This document shows, in pieces, positions 45,348 to 56,150 of a stretch of 64,000 nt of DNA (the stretch's first letter is position 1; the number at the start of each line of letters is the position of its first letter). Origin of the DNA: Nemania diffusa (lineage: Eukaryota > Ascomycota > Sordariomycetes > Xylariales > Xylariaceae); the NCBI GenBank assembly GCA_038501195.1, contig JBBPUQ010000003.1, positions 372,001 to 436,000 of the forward strand, in the 5' to 3' direction. Below the pieces are notes generated by a model that worked only from the letters and a program-made list of their open reading frames with translations, ran no database searches and had not been told where the DNA came from. The position numbers and the translations under genes are program-made.

Positions 45348-45926
45348 CGCTGACAGGCTGCACTGCTGACGATTGAGTTGCGTATAAGCTGGAAATTGGA
45401 AAAGCCCGGAGTCCGGAGTAAAGGTGAATAACTGCTTAAAGCCGAGACTGTCTAGTCATGAGAGAGGCCTCGTTAGTTCATAAGAATCGGAAAAAGTTGC
45501 TTGAGATGGAGTTGTCCTTATTTTTAAAGGACTCCTTGACTTACCAATATGCCCAAGTAGGCGTAGATGGCTGATCTTATGACCCCTGCCTCATGAAGTC
45601 CCACATCAAGCAACTTTGTCCGAGGGAGCATTTGTCAGCTTATAGCTAACTATAGCGCCGTCCTGGTATGGCATAGGCAACCAAATCATCATGGGCACCA
45701 GGTTTTCAGGTGTCGCGCGACACCAGAATATCGTAGGAAAAATCGTTGCGCTTCCGAAATCGAGGAGGAGGCGGTCACTCATGTTGTCTATAAAGGGGCA
45801 GGTGTGGCCATCTAGAAGTGCTAGATTCCTCAACTCGCTTCATCATCTTCATCGCAAGAGTACCTTCACCTACTTCAAATTCAACTGCAAATCATAATCG
45901 TCTTCTTTCAGAATACATACATTATA
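45348..45926. promoter_or_regulatory. shared divergent promoter, Zn2Cys6 regulator and NmrA-like gene
   Basis: A 579-bp region between two start codons on opposite strands. It contains the 16-bp perfect palindrome at 45709-45724 and a TATAAA at 45789-45794, 133 bp upstream of the NmrA-like ATG. No coding frame is supported inside. Confidence 0.6.
45709..45724. promoter_or_regulatory. 16-bp perfect palindrome, candidate regulator site
   Basis: GGTGTCGCGCGACACC is its own reverse complement. It lies 203 bp upstream of the NmrA-like start and 362 bp upstream of the divergent regulator's start. Zn2Cys6 proteins commonly bind inverted repeats as dimers, so the adjacent regulator is the obvious candidate, though the half-site is not the usual CGG. 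The palindrome is read directly; the function is inferred. Confidence 0.5.
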
Positions 45927-46841
45927 ATGGCTACCTACCTGATCACACAAGCAACTGGCCAACAGGCTCAGTGGACCATCCGACACCTTCTCGCAGCAGG
46001 AGCAAAAGTCCACGCCATCGTCCGTGACCCGTCGAAGATCCCCGAGGTCCTGAAGAGTCCAGGCGTGACCATATTCAAGGGAGAGAGCGCCAACTTCGAC
46101 GACGTGTTCCAAGCCGCGCAGGGCTGCAAAGCCGTCTACCTGAACACCTTCCCCATCCCCGGGCTCGAGCTGCAGCAAGCCCAGACCATCGCCTCGGCGG
46201 CGCGGAAGGCCGGGATCCAGAGCGTCGTGGCCTGCACGACCATGTGCACGGGGTACCGGGACATGTGGGACGACGCGGCGACCGAGGCGTGCCACCTGCT
46301 CGGGTACTACCGCTCCAAGGCCGCGGTCGAGGACGTCGTGCGCGGCGCGGGCTTCGCCGCCTGGACCATCCTGCGCCCGGCCTTCATCCACATCGACTAC
46401 ATGCTGCCCAACGCGCACGGCAACTTCCCGCGGCTGCCCACCCACGGCGTGCTGGACCACTGCTTCGACGCCGGCGCGCGCATGGTCCAGACCGACGGCA
46501 GCGACATCGGGCGGTACGCCGCCGCGGCGCTGCAGGACCCGGCCAAGTTCGCGGGCCACGAGATCGAGCTCGGCAGCGAGAACCTGACGATCGAGGAGAT
46601 CCGCGACGTCCTCGTTCGCGTCAGTGGTAGGGATGTGGGCATCAGAAGGCTCACCCCGGAGGATGGGACCCCTGCGCCTGGCCAGCTATTCCATTTGTGG
46701 GCGAATGCCAAGGATTTCGGCCCTGTTGTTGCAGCTGCGAGGGAAGCACAGGCCAAGTTCGGCATCCCCTTCACTTCGCTTGAGGAGGCTTTGCAGCGGG
46801 ATAAGAGTGGTCTTCTTGAGTGTTTGCCAGTCAAGGCTTAG
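45927..46841 (+). CDS. NmrA-like NAD(P)-binding family protein, 304 aa
   Basis: A single exon with ATG at 45927. It has a Rossmann-type opening (YLITQATGQQAQWTIRHLLA), a basic residue after strand 2 (AIVRDPSK) that would suit NADP(H), and the FKGESANFDDVFQAAQGCKAVYL block. The SVVACTTMCTGY and RSKAAVEDVVRGAGFAAWTILRPAFI segments are typical of atypical short-chain dehydrogenases of the NmrA/HSCARG group. The nucleotide loop lacks the full G-x2-G-x2-G, a common feature of NmrA-like redox sensors. It may reduce a small molecule or act as a cofactor-sensing partner of a regulator. The 5' two-thirds is strikingly GC-rich. It is divergent from the Zn2Cys6 gene, with which it is probably co-regulated. 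Confidence 0.92.
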   Translation: MATYLITQATGQQAQWTIRHLLAAGAKVHAIVRDPSKIPEVLKSPGVTIFKGESANFDDVFQAAQGCKAVYLNTFPIPGLELQQAQTIASAARKAGIQSVVACTTMCTGYRDMWDDAATEACHLLGYYRSKAAVEDVVRGAGFAAWTILRPAFIHIDYMLPNAHGNFPRLPTHGVLDHCFDAGARMVQTDGSDIGRYAAAALQDPAKFAGHEIELGSENLTIEEIRDVLVRVSGRDVGIRRLTPEDGTPAPGQLFHLWANAKDFGPVVAAAREAQAKFGIPFTSLEEALQRDKSGLLECLPVKA

Positions 46842-47205
46842 TTGGCGACGTCTACCTACGTCCGAATGCTCTCGGGGTTTTTTCATTTCTTTGGGGCCTA
46901 ACCTATTGTGATTCTTATTCATTAGTAGCAAAGAGATTATAGATTTACCAAGTCAACCTTATGCCTAGTGATATGCCTAGTCTAACCACTTGCCGTTTTC
47001 ACTCAGGGGTCCCTGCAGCCAATCATCTTATCATTATATGCTGTGTTGCAACGAGGTAATTAGGCATCCCATGTAGTTAGCAGGTGGCCTCTAGCAACGT
47101 AATAAGCCATCAGCCTTAGCTGTGCTGGTCGCAGCATTCATATATGTCTTTGTTTATCCGTGGTAATTATGAAGGGTGCTCGAGTCAACTAACAGGAGCG
47201 GTAGT
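46842..47205. other. intergenic, no gene seen
   Basis: About 360 bp between two plus-strand genes. It is AT-rich with no coding frame, and presumably holds the 3' end of one gene and the promoter of the next. Confidence 0.5.
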
Positions 47206-48282
47206 ATGCAGCAACAAAGCCCTCAGGTACGTAATAATCATCACCTAAGAAATGTGACCTGTACTAATTCGAGCGCCGCGCAGCAACCTCCTTTTGCTGT
47301 GCGCATTTTAGACCTACAGCCGAACAACGTGAATGTCAACAGGTCTCAACCCGATAAAGCAAACCTTAGTTCGCTGTTGCCCGCATCCTATCTAACCAAG
47401 AACGATGACTTGGCGCCCCCGAAGCTCGACAATTTCAAACACACTGAGCAAGAGCTAGGCGTTGGAAGATTGGGTCAACCTCCCATCCCCAAATGGCTGT
47501 GGATCGCGGGACGGCCCGTGCCGCCGCGCGCGCTACATCACCAGCTAGTACTGGGTCGGGAGATTATGATTGTGGAACAGATGGATCTCCATCTCGTGTG
47601 GACGAGCGGCCGAATGTTCCTCAAGCCAATACCGCGATATCTACTAGAGCCTAGTTTTTGGACGGAGTGCCTTGCATGTAAAGGCCATTCCCCCTGCAAT
47701 CAAGCTACCGACAACCCCTGTGACCGCCGCAAGCTATGGAAGTGCGCGCTCGGTTTCCTGTTCTCCTATGCTGCGTTAATACGCTACGAGAGCGATTTTC
47801 TCCTCGCGCAGGAAAGACACCTCGTTCCGGCAGAAGCGCGGTGGCACGGCTGGAGACGGCTCATCACCGAGCTCGACACTGAGCATATTTACGGCGAAAT
47901 CGACGCGCGGTACATTTATGGCGAGCTCCGTCTAAGCCGGCTCAACAAGATACAGTATCTGCACGTTGCGTTCCGCGGGTATATGGCGTCCTGGCGACGC
48001 TACGGCGATTTTTTCTACGATAACTTCACCTGGCTCGCCTCCGCAACCGTGTATATTGCGATTGTCTTGACGGCGATGCAGGTAGGGCTCGCAACTGAAG
48101 CTCTCACTGACAATCGGGCCTTTCAGGCGGCGTCTTATGGGTTCACCGTATTTTCTATAGTCGGTCCGCTTGCTGCGGTGGGCCTGATTATTTGTATATT
48201 TTTCTACATTTTCGTGTCGAATTGGGTTGCAACGATAAGGTATAGAAGGCGGAGACTCCCCCATGTGCGTGGAAAGCTGTAG
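47206..48282 (+). CDS. DUF6601-like membrane protein, ~339 aa
   Basis: The preferred model joins 47206-47226 (MQQQSPQ) to 47284-48282 across a 57-nt intron with GTACGT, a TACTAAT branch site and GCGCAG. Reading through without splicing also stays open (358 aa), so the intron is likely but unproven. The frame upstream to 47176 has only a GTG start. The core KWLWIAGRPVPPRALHHQL, followed by GREIMIVEQMDLHLVW and FLKPIPRYLLEPSFWTE, is the signature I associate with fungal DUF6601. A Cys-rich patch follows (CLACKGHSPCNQATDNPC). Near the C-terminus are two transmembrane helices (LASATVYIAIVLTAMQVGL; GPLAAVGLIICIFFYIFV) and a basic tail. Function is unknown. Confidence 0.85.
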   Translation: MQQQSPQVRNNHHLRNVTCTNSSAAQQPPFAVRILDLQPNNVNVNRSQPDKANLSSLLPASYLTKNDDLAPPKLDNFKHTEQELGVGRLGQPPIPKWLWIAGRPVPPRALHHQLVLGREIMIVEQMDLHLVWTSGRMFLKPIPRYLLEPSFWTECLACKGHSPCNQATDNPCDRRKLWKCALGFLFSYAALIRYESDFLLAQERHLVPAEARWHGWRRLITELDTEHIYGEIDARYIYGELRLSRLNKIQYLHVAFRGYMASWRRYGDFFYDNFTWLASATVYIAIVLTAMQVGLATEALTDNRAFQAASYGFTVFSIVGPLAAVGLIICIFFYIFVSNWVATIRYRRRRLPHVRGKL

Positions 48283-48969
48283 GCAAATTAGGCCTCCCCG
48301 TGCGCAGGTTTATATAAATATTAGTTTCGATTATGACATGCATTCTTGATAATATTTCCTCCGTGTCTTGTCCGCCGTGCCACCCATTGGTCTAATTTAT
48401 ATTCCGCTAAGGGGATATATATTATCATCTAGGCATATATCTTGGTCCAGAAATCTCAATAAATCTCATATTCTAGGTCCTTTATTACTAGCAACATCAT
48501 TAGTTGGGGAAAAAATATTGTTGACTCTGTGTCGCTGTAATGGCGCCGCTAAGGCTCTCTATGAACATTACAATGCGGTATTCTTTTCCTCCCGCGGCCC
48601 CTTATTTTTATGCTCCTTTTCTATCGAGTTCGAGTGTCTGCTGAGGCCACCTATTACTTTGCTGCAACCTAATACGGCATAGCTAGGATGATTGGCTGTA
48701 GGATCCTCGCGTACTTCTTTGCCCCCAGCTGAACCAAGTCAGCAATAACCCCGCCCCTGGCGGCCACAACCCAAATCGCTACGTAAGTACTCATAGCAAC
48801 AACAGGTGGTTGCTTGCAAGTGCTTTCCATGATCTATCGCCGTTTGTTCTTCTATAATAAATACGATATCATACATTACGAGGCTTTCAGCACGTTAGTG
48901 AAGGGGGCGGCAAGCCCAAAGTAGAAAGGCTCCGGCTGCGAAAGCTGTGCTTTACCAATAGCTAACGGA
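48283..48969. other. intergenic, no gene seen
   Basis: About 690 bp upstream of the NLR gene. The open frame at 48368-48682 lacks an ATG at its 5' end and has no recognisable features. Confidence 0.5.
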
Positions 48970-51900
48970 ATGTCCTCCTCCCGTCCAACCCAATTCCCGC
49001 GACAAATCGGGGGGGTCAAGCTTGATCAAGTTTACCCTTCCCTCGAAAGCGACGCCATCACAGATATCGATATTATTGCCATTCATGGCTTGGACACGGA
49101 TTCAACAGTCACCTGGACATGGAAACACAGGGATCCAGAGAAGCAGGCCGTCAACTGGCTGAAGGACCCAGATATGCTACCGCGGCGTATTCCAACGGCA
49201 CGGATATTCACCTGTGACTGGCCAGCCAGCTTGTTCAAAGACAAACTCAACATCCAGATGACAGCAAAGGAGCTTGCTAGAAGCTTATTATTAGCTATCC
49301 AGTCTCGGCCCGATGCCAACCCGACCCGCCCTATCCTATTCATTGCTTCCTGCCTAGGTGGCATCATCCTGATTCAAGCTATGGCTCTCTCTGCAGAACC
49401 CGGAAGTGAATACAATTCACTATGGGAGGCGACTAGGGGCATTGTTTTCCTTGCTACGCCCTTTAGAGGAACCGCTTTCCAGGGCATAGCCAGCAAAGCA
49501 GTCGACTTTTTGAAAACCTACGCCAGCCTCACAGACAGAGTCGTGACCAACTTGCTTGGTAGTTTGAAAGAGTCTACTCCATTTCTCCAGGACCTCGTGT
49601 CAAGCTTCACATCAATATGCGTGCAACGGAAGCAACGAGATCAGTCATGTCGGCTAGCCGGCTTCTACGAGACAGAAATGAGCAACCTCTTACGAAAATT
49701 CTTACCTCCCCCGTTAGCAGATACTCTAAATGAACCGAAAGTGGTGAGCTAGCAAATACTTCCTAACGAATTAATCCCCTCTCCTAGGCTCAAAAATTAG
49801 ACAAGCCGAAGTGCTAACACTTTTCTAGCTAGTCGATAGCGGTTCCGCTCGTCTCGACATTGTCCCAAATCCGATTCCTCTTGAGCGGACCCATGTCTTG
49901 ATGAATAAGTTCTATGGTCCTGAAGATCCGGGATATGGTTCCGTCTCCGGACAGATGGAGATCATCGTTTGTGAAATTCGCCAGGCCCGGCCGATTGATA
50001 AAGCGAACGCCTGGATACGCAATGACAAATACTCTCTTAAAAATCTTGGGATTGAGCGGCTCTCGGGTGACCTGCTACCAATGGACCGATGCTATATCAA
50101 CATGGCTATCGTGGAGGAAGCCAGCAATAAATCTGAGCGCTCAGCTTCCCCGTTCTCGCTCTTTGCCCGATTGAAGGTTGAAACATCCCAAAGAGGGGCA
50201 ATTGAGCTTCCAGCTCTTTTTGAACCCCGCGAGCGAGGGAACGGCCAAACGAGACCTAGTCGTATCTTAATTCGTGGACGTGCAGGAGTAGGCAAGACAA
50301 CTCTGTGCAAGAAGATTGTTTACGAATTCACACACTGCAGATTATGGCAGGGCCTATTCGACTGCGTGTTTTGGGTGCCGCTGCGGAACCTGAAACTAGA
50401 AGACAGGCGTCAGAATTCCTCCGGGTACAACATGAAATGGCTGTTTTATCATGAGTATTTCACTCAGCACCCGGAGGGCGAGGAACTGGCTGGCAAACTG
50501 TGGCGCGCCTTAACTGACACCAAGGCTAGTAAAATGTTGTTCATCCTCGATGGTCTAGACGAAGTCTCGCAAGATTTGGACGGCGGCATGCTCAATTTCA
50601 TCAGAACTCTCTTGAATCAGCCCAACGTCATTATCACTTCCCGCCCCAACTCAAGTCTTCCCGCAAATTTAGAGCCTCTTCACCTTGAATTAGAAACTAT
50701 TGGATTCTACCCAGATCAAGTAAACACCTATATCAAAAACGCGTTTACTGACCTAGAAACTGGAGAACTGGACTATGGCAAGATCAAAGAGCTTCAATCA
50801 TTTCTTGAAGGCCACCCGATTATCCAAGGCCTTGTGCGGATTCCAATCCAGTTAGATGCATTATGTTACACCTGGGATAATTCTCGTGAGACATATTCCA
50901 CTAGCGAAAATGCACAGGAGACTATGACCGCTATTTACCGAAGAATCGAGGAAAGCCTATGGAGGAAAGACGTCAGAAGACTAGAGATCTTGAACCAGTA
51001 TGGGGCACAGCTCGCTCAACAACAGGAGATCACTCGTTTTACCAACCCTGAGCTTAATCGCCTTGCATTCCTTGCTTTTACAGGAATGAATAATGACATC
51101 ATTAACTTTGAGCCAACCCATCGCGATGCAGTATCGAAGCATTTTGAACACCCCGATCAAAAGTTCTTACTTGACTATATGCTTGAGCGAGTTTCTTTCC
51201 TACGGTCATCAGACTCTTCGTCTAAGAGACGCGATCGAATCTACCACTTTTTGCACCTGACTTTCCAAGAGTACTTTGCCGCACGGTACTTTGCGCAGCA
51301 ATGGACAGATCGGCGAGATCTCAAGTGTCTCCTATTTAGCGATAGAGAAGTCGAATATATGGACCCCACTGAGTTTCTACGAAGAAACAAATATAACGCT
51401 CGCTATAGTATATTTTGGCGCTTTGTTGCCGGCTTGATTAGCACAGAAGCGGAGACCACACGCTTCTTCCAAACAATTGAAGAAGGACCACGCGATCTCC
51501 TTGGGCCTGCTCATCAACGGCTAGTCATGAATTGCTTAGCTGAAGTGTCGAAAGAGATGTCACTCCGGAAACCGCTCGAAGACCAACTATCACAGTGGCT
51601 GTTATTCGAATGCAAGTCTACGGGGGCCGCAGACTCAGCGAGTGAGATCGGGTTTCCAGTTGAGATATTGAACAGAACCCTAGAACAAGAACCTAGCACG
51701 GCACTCCAAGTTTTACGATCGCTTACACGTAGACAAGGCTTATACGGCGAACTGGCTCAGTCTATCACAGCATATTTTAAACACCAAGATCGGATAGTTA
51801 AGTATGCAGCATTAAAAGCGCTTAAAGGCCAGCCGGTAATAGAAGAACACCTCCAAGCAATTGCAGCATGTCTTAAAGACGAAGATCGGGGGGTTAGATG

Positions 51901-53671
51901 TACAGCAATAGAAGCGCTTCAAGGCCAGCCAATAACAGAAGAACATCTCCAAGCAATTGCAGCATGTCTTAAAGACGAAGATCGGGGGGTTAGATATACA
52001 GCAATAGAAGCGCTTCAAGGCCAGCCGATAACAGAAGAACACCTCCAAGCTATTGCAGCATGTCTTAAAGACGAAGATCGGAGGGTTAGAAGTACAGCTA
52101 TAGAAGTGCTTCAAGGCCAGCCGATAACAGAAGAACGCCTCCAGGCTATTGCAGCATGTTTTAAAGACGAAGATTGGATGGTTAGATATACAGCAATAGA
52201 AGCACTTCAAGGCCAGCCAATAACAGAAGAACATCTCCAAGCTATTGTAGCATGTCTTAAAGACGAATATTATAGTGTTAGACAAAGAGCAGCAGAACTT
52301 CTGAAATACCAGCTAGGATTGCCGGGGTGGCCCCTTACGCTTTTGATAGGGTTTCTTGAACATAAATCCAAGACAGTTAAAGACATAGTTGTAAGAATAC
52401 TGAAAGATCGGCCAATAACGGAAGACCATTCGCAGGCTATCCGAGGACGTCTTGAAAACAAGGATTGGGGCGTTAGAACAGCAGCAATAGAAACGCTTAA
52501 AGGCCGGTTAGCACTACCAGAGACACTCCTTCAAGCTATCGCAGCACGTCTTAAAGACGATAACTGGGTCGTGAGAGAAGCAGCAATAGAAGCGCTTAGA
52601 AGCCAGTCAACACTATCGGAGGAGCTCCTTCAGGCTACCACAGCGGCAGAAATAGCAAAAGACCGACCAGCGCAATTAGAAAGGGGTGTTCGGGCTAACA
52701 TAGCATACCTCGAACATGTGGACGTGGATGTTAGAATAGAAGCACTAGGAGGGCTTCAAAAGCAGCCAGCACTATCAGAGGGCCTTCTCTCAATTGTTGC
52801 AGCGCGTCTCAAAGATGAGGATTGGGGTGTTAGACGAGCAGCAGTGGAGACGCTTCAAAAGCAGCCAGCACTATCAGAGGGTCTTCTCCAAGCTATTGCA
52901 GCGTGTTTTGAAAATAAGCATTGGAGGGTTAGAGGGGCAGCAATAAAAGTGCTCCAAGCGCAACCAGCACTATCAGAGGGCCTTCTCTCAATTGTTGCAG
53001 CGCGTCTCAAAGATGAGGATTGGCTTGTTAGACGAGTAGCAATAAGGGCGCTTCAAAAGCAGCCAGCACTATCAGAGGGCCTTCTCTCAATTGTTGCAGC
53101 GCGTCTCAAAGATGAGGATTGGGGTGTTAGACGAGCAGCAGTGGAGACTCTTCAAAAGCAGCCAGCACTATCAGAGGGCCTTCTCTCAATTGTTGCAGCG
53201 CGTCTCAAAGATGAGGATTGGGCTGTTAGACGACTAGCAATAGAGGCGCTTCAAAAGCAGCCAGCACTACGAGAGGGCCTTGTCCGAGCTGTTGTGGCCC
53301 GTCTCAAAGATGGCGAGGAAGACGTAAGAAGGGCAGCAATGGAGACGCTAGTAACCCATCGGGTTTTATCCTTAATCCCAAATCGACATATTAAGTCCTT
53401 CTACAAAAGTTTGCTCCTGCGAGGCTTTAAGGAACATACAACTTGGCAAGTTGTGGGCAAAACTTCCTACATCACGCTAGGTAATGAAGAATATTCCATG
53501 GACTTGCCATATCGATTTATGTCCGCGGTTCGGAAGGCCCAGAAAACGCTCGGCGAGCCTCCTCGCCTAGGTACACGTCCGCGGTCAACTCCAAGGCGAG
53601 TAATATGCATTTCTTCAAAAGGAAGATTTCGATCAAAAAGGCCTTTCGAGCGAGACATCAAAGGGTCGTAA
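48970..53671 (+). CDS. NLR: alpha/beta-hydrolase-like - NACHT - HEAT repeats, 1538 aa
   Basis: Exon 1 is 48970-49743 and exon 2 is 49829-53671, with a GTGAGC...CTAG intron and phase 0. Residues ~30-250 form an alpha/beta-hydrolase-like effector (AIHGLD; nucleophile elbow FIASCLGGIIL with Cys128 where Ser is usual; FLATPFRGTAF). A linker (LVDSGSARLDIVPNPIPLER) leads to the NACHT: Walker A GRAGVGKTT (~408-416), Walker B MLFILDGLDEV (~494-504) and sensor IITSRPNS. Residues ~921-1429 are about 15 HEAT-like repeats. Fungal NLRs detect non-self and can trigger cell death; the repeats are the probable sensor and the hydrolase-like part the probable effector. The gene is intact and lies tail-to-tail with the STE3 receptor gene. 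Confidence 0.94.
51815..52294 (+). repeat. five 96-bp tandem repeats coding HEAT-like units (family A)
   Basis: Five consecutive 32-codon units inside the NLR gene, consensus EALQGQPITEEHLQAIAACL plus KDEDRGVRxTAI. Units 2 and 3 are nearly identical at DNA level. Differences concentrate at a few positions, mainly after the KDED motif (RG, RR, WM, YYS). Confidence 0.93.
52748..53341 (+). repeat. six 99-bp tandem repeats coding HEAT-like units (family B)
   Basis: Six consecutive 33-codon units inside the NLR gene, consensus ALQKQPALSEGLLSIVAARL plus KDEDWxVRRxAI. Long blocks of DNA are identical between units 1, 3, 4 and 5, pointing to recent duplication or gene conversion. Four divergent units (52295-52747) separate them from family A. 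Confidence 0.93.
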
Positions 53672-54236
53672 GAGCTCGATCCAGCAGTTCAATCGATTCC
53701 TGAATCGCTAAGTCGGCTAAGCGCGCTACTAGCTCCTTTGGGCTGCCGGCCGTGGGTCTGGGAGATGAGCATCGATGGCGTGCGAAAGATCTAAAATGCC
53801 CGTATTAGTCTTCTACTCTGCCGTTTCTAACCCTTCTGGATTTTCTTCTATTCCTCGTAAGCTCTCGGGGGTACGATACTAATGGGTGTGTATATACTCG
53901 TTCAAGAACAGCTCTACTGACATCTGACAAGAGTGTTTTGCGTCACATGATAGTCGGAAGGTTTCTTGCAGGGAGTTGGGCATCTTGGGAGGTAGTGATC
54001 GAGTAACACGAGGAAGTTTGTGGGCATTTTGTTACTCAGTCAATTCTATCAGTCTGCTACTTCCATACTCTAAGTAAGGGGACATCCATGTCCAACAGAC
54101 ACGAAGTGATGGCCTCGCGTCGAGGATTACGTACAAGAAGACGAGTCTCCCTGCGTCGAACACACGGCCTTCTCCTCATGGATCACTCGACATCCAAACC
54201 CCTAAACCATCATCCCTACAACGTAAAAACATCAAC
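53672..54236. other. convergent intergenic, no gene seen
   Basis: About 565 bp between the NLR and STE3 stop codons. No coding frame is supported. Confidence 0.5.
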
Positions 54237-56150
54237 TTACTTCGCAATACCGATCCCGCTCCTCGCGTCTCGCCCCTCGGAGTCACAACTCTCGTCCGTA
54301 CGCATATCACTCGCAGTACAAAGACTACCCACCGTCTGACCCCGCCATATCCCCGCCTCCTCTCCCCAACTAGCCGTTCGACGCGTCCGCACAATCGGGA
54401 CCCGCACCTGTACCTCGCCTCCAGCCCGCGCCTCCCCCAAACCCCGTCCAGCAGAGGAGATCTCCACCGGAGAAGAGGCCTCGCGAATATCCCGCGCCAG
54501 GAACGAGCCGAACGAGGACCGCGAGTCCGCGCCGCGACGTCCCCAGGCGGCGTGCACGGGGAGCATGGGGATGGAGTCGTCGCGGACGGGCCTGGTCGTC
54601 TCGTTGCTCCCGCCGCTCGCGCTCCGGGGCGAGAGCCGCAGGGATCGCCGGAGGGACTGGAGCGTAGGCGCGCGGAAGGCGAAGTTGGGACGTAGGGAGG
54701 AGAAGCGAGGGGGGATGGCGGGTGGGATTCGGAGCGTGGGGTGTGCTGGTGAGGGCGTGGATGATGGGGCGTTTGTTTGTTGGATGTTTTCGGGGCGCTC
54801 GATGGTGGAGTTTGGTTTGTGCCTAGATGAGAGTTAGGTGTTAGTTGTGTTATTTCTGTCACTTTTTTTTTTCTTTTTTTTTCCTTTTTCTTCTTTCTTT
54901 CTTTTCTTCTTTTTTGTATCAGGTAGTTACAGTGTGTTAGTCTTGATGATGGGTAGAGACGAAGTAAACTCACCAATCCTCGATGGAGCCTCTTGTGCGA
55001 TTTGGTAATAGCGTCTTTCCACTCTCGCGTGTGCCCCCGCTTTCATCCGCCGGGCTAATTGCTTGATCTCTCCTCCACCACCAAGGCTTGCGAAACCAAG
55101 ACCCAAGTCGGACATATTCCGCGTATTTTCTGTACATCTGTTGAGCCTCCACCGTCGTGCCGAAGAACGCCACGATGACGGCGCTCGTCGCGATGGGGAT
55201 CCACGGCTGGTTCAGGACGGCCGACGGGATGATCCACGACGGGACAAACATGATGGTGTCCCACGGGTATGGCGTCGCAGACCAGCGTATCCTGTTGAAG
55301 TCGTACGCCCTGTACGAAGAGTGCGTGTCGTAGATAGTGAAGATTAGGTAGTACACCATGACGGGCACGTAGACGACCAAGATCGACAATGACATGTTGT
55401 AGAGCCTTCGACGCGTACGGTTCGCGCGTATCGAGGCTTCACCACTTGACTTTAGGATCCCTTTCGCCTGCCTCGCGATAGCGCGATACCGTCGCCACAA
55501 GAGAACTATAAGCAAACATCGTCAGCGATCTATTGCGGGAAAGAACATAAAACACCCGCCACTGGAGGGAGTTCTCCTCACGCACTTGCATAAGGGACAG
55601 ACAACACCGCGAAGACGGCAGGAGGGGCATCATAGACCAGATTCTTCGGCCAGCTGACATCGTAAACAGCCGAGCACCCAATGAGCGTGCCCACGATATA
55701 CCGCTGCGCGAGGTCGAAGTACGTGAACGCGAGCTGCACGAGCGGCACGGGGAAGATGATGGCCGCCTGGAGGAGATGCCGCCGCGTCATCTCGCGCCGG
55801 CCGCGCCCGACGCGCGAGAGCTTGACTTGCTGCGCGAGGTGGTACATGACGGTGAAGATGGACGCCGCGTAGATGGTCTGCAGCGGCGCCGACAGGTACA
55901 CCTCGACGTCGCAGAGGCCCGCGCCGTCCCACCACACGCTCCAGTTGTCGTCGTGCCAGATGACCGAGTTGAGGATCGTGATGAAGTTCATGATCGCGAC
56001 GTCCACGATGAACACCACGGCTGCGAACTCCCCGTTGCGCACGAGCAGGCGGAGGGGAACCCAGCTGATTAGGATTCCCGCGAATGCGAGGATTACCCGG
56101 AGCACGAAGTTGGCTAGCAGCCCGGGGTTGGTCGCCGGTGCTTGCTCCAT
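54237..56150 (-). CDS. ste3: STE3/PRE-1-type pheromone receptor (GPCR), 560 aa
   Basis: Three exons on the minus strand: 56150-55586, 55505-54974, 54822-54237. The sum is 1683 nt. Seven hydrophobic helices run from NFVLRVILAFAGILISWVPL to WIPIATSAVIVAFFGTTVEA. Family hallmarks are WVPLRLLVRNGEFAAVVF, the SVWWDGAGLCDVEVYL loop, a basic third intracellular loop (IRANRTRRRLYNMS) and LAFTYFDLAQRYIVG. STE3 class receptors detect the lipid-modified a-factor-type pheromone and couple to a G protein for mating-type-specific chemotropism. A long S/R/P-rich cytosolic tail (~200 residues) follows, typical of filamentous ascomycete homologs. The second intron (151 nt) carries a long purine tract. The gene is convergent with the NLR gene. 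The reading frame is intact. Confidence 0.95.
54862..54916. repeat. polypyrimidine (sense-strand polypurine) tract within STE3 intron 2
   Basis: T11-C-T10 followed by mixed TTC/TTTC, on the plus strand. It sits inside the STE3 intron as a purine run, upstream of the CTAAC/TAG acceptor. It looks like simple-sequence expansion. Confidence 0.7.

Noticed and set aside
51812..52285. 157-aa minus-strand frame with a repeating Phe/Cys pattern
   Set aside because: It is the antisense of the 96-bp NLR repeats, so its periodicity is inherited from them.
51815..53341. CRISPR-like array from regular ~96-99 bp periodicity
   Set aside because: There are no unique spacers; the units are contiguous coding HEAT repeats in an intact eukaryotic gene.
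54176..54976. 266-aa minus-strand frame overlapping the STE3 3' exon
   Set aside because: It reads through the purine-rich intron in the wrong frame. The spliced STE3 frame explains the region and closes exactly.
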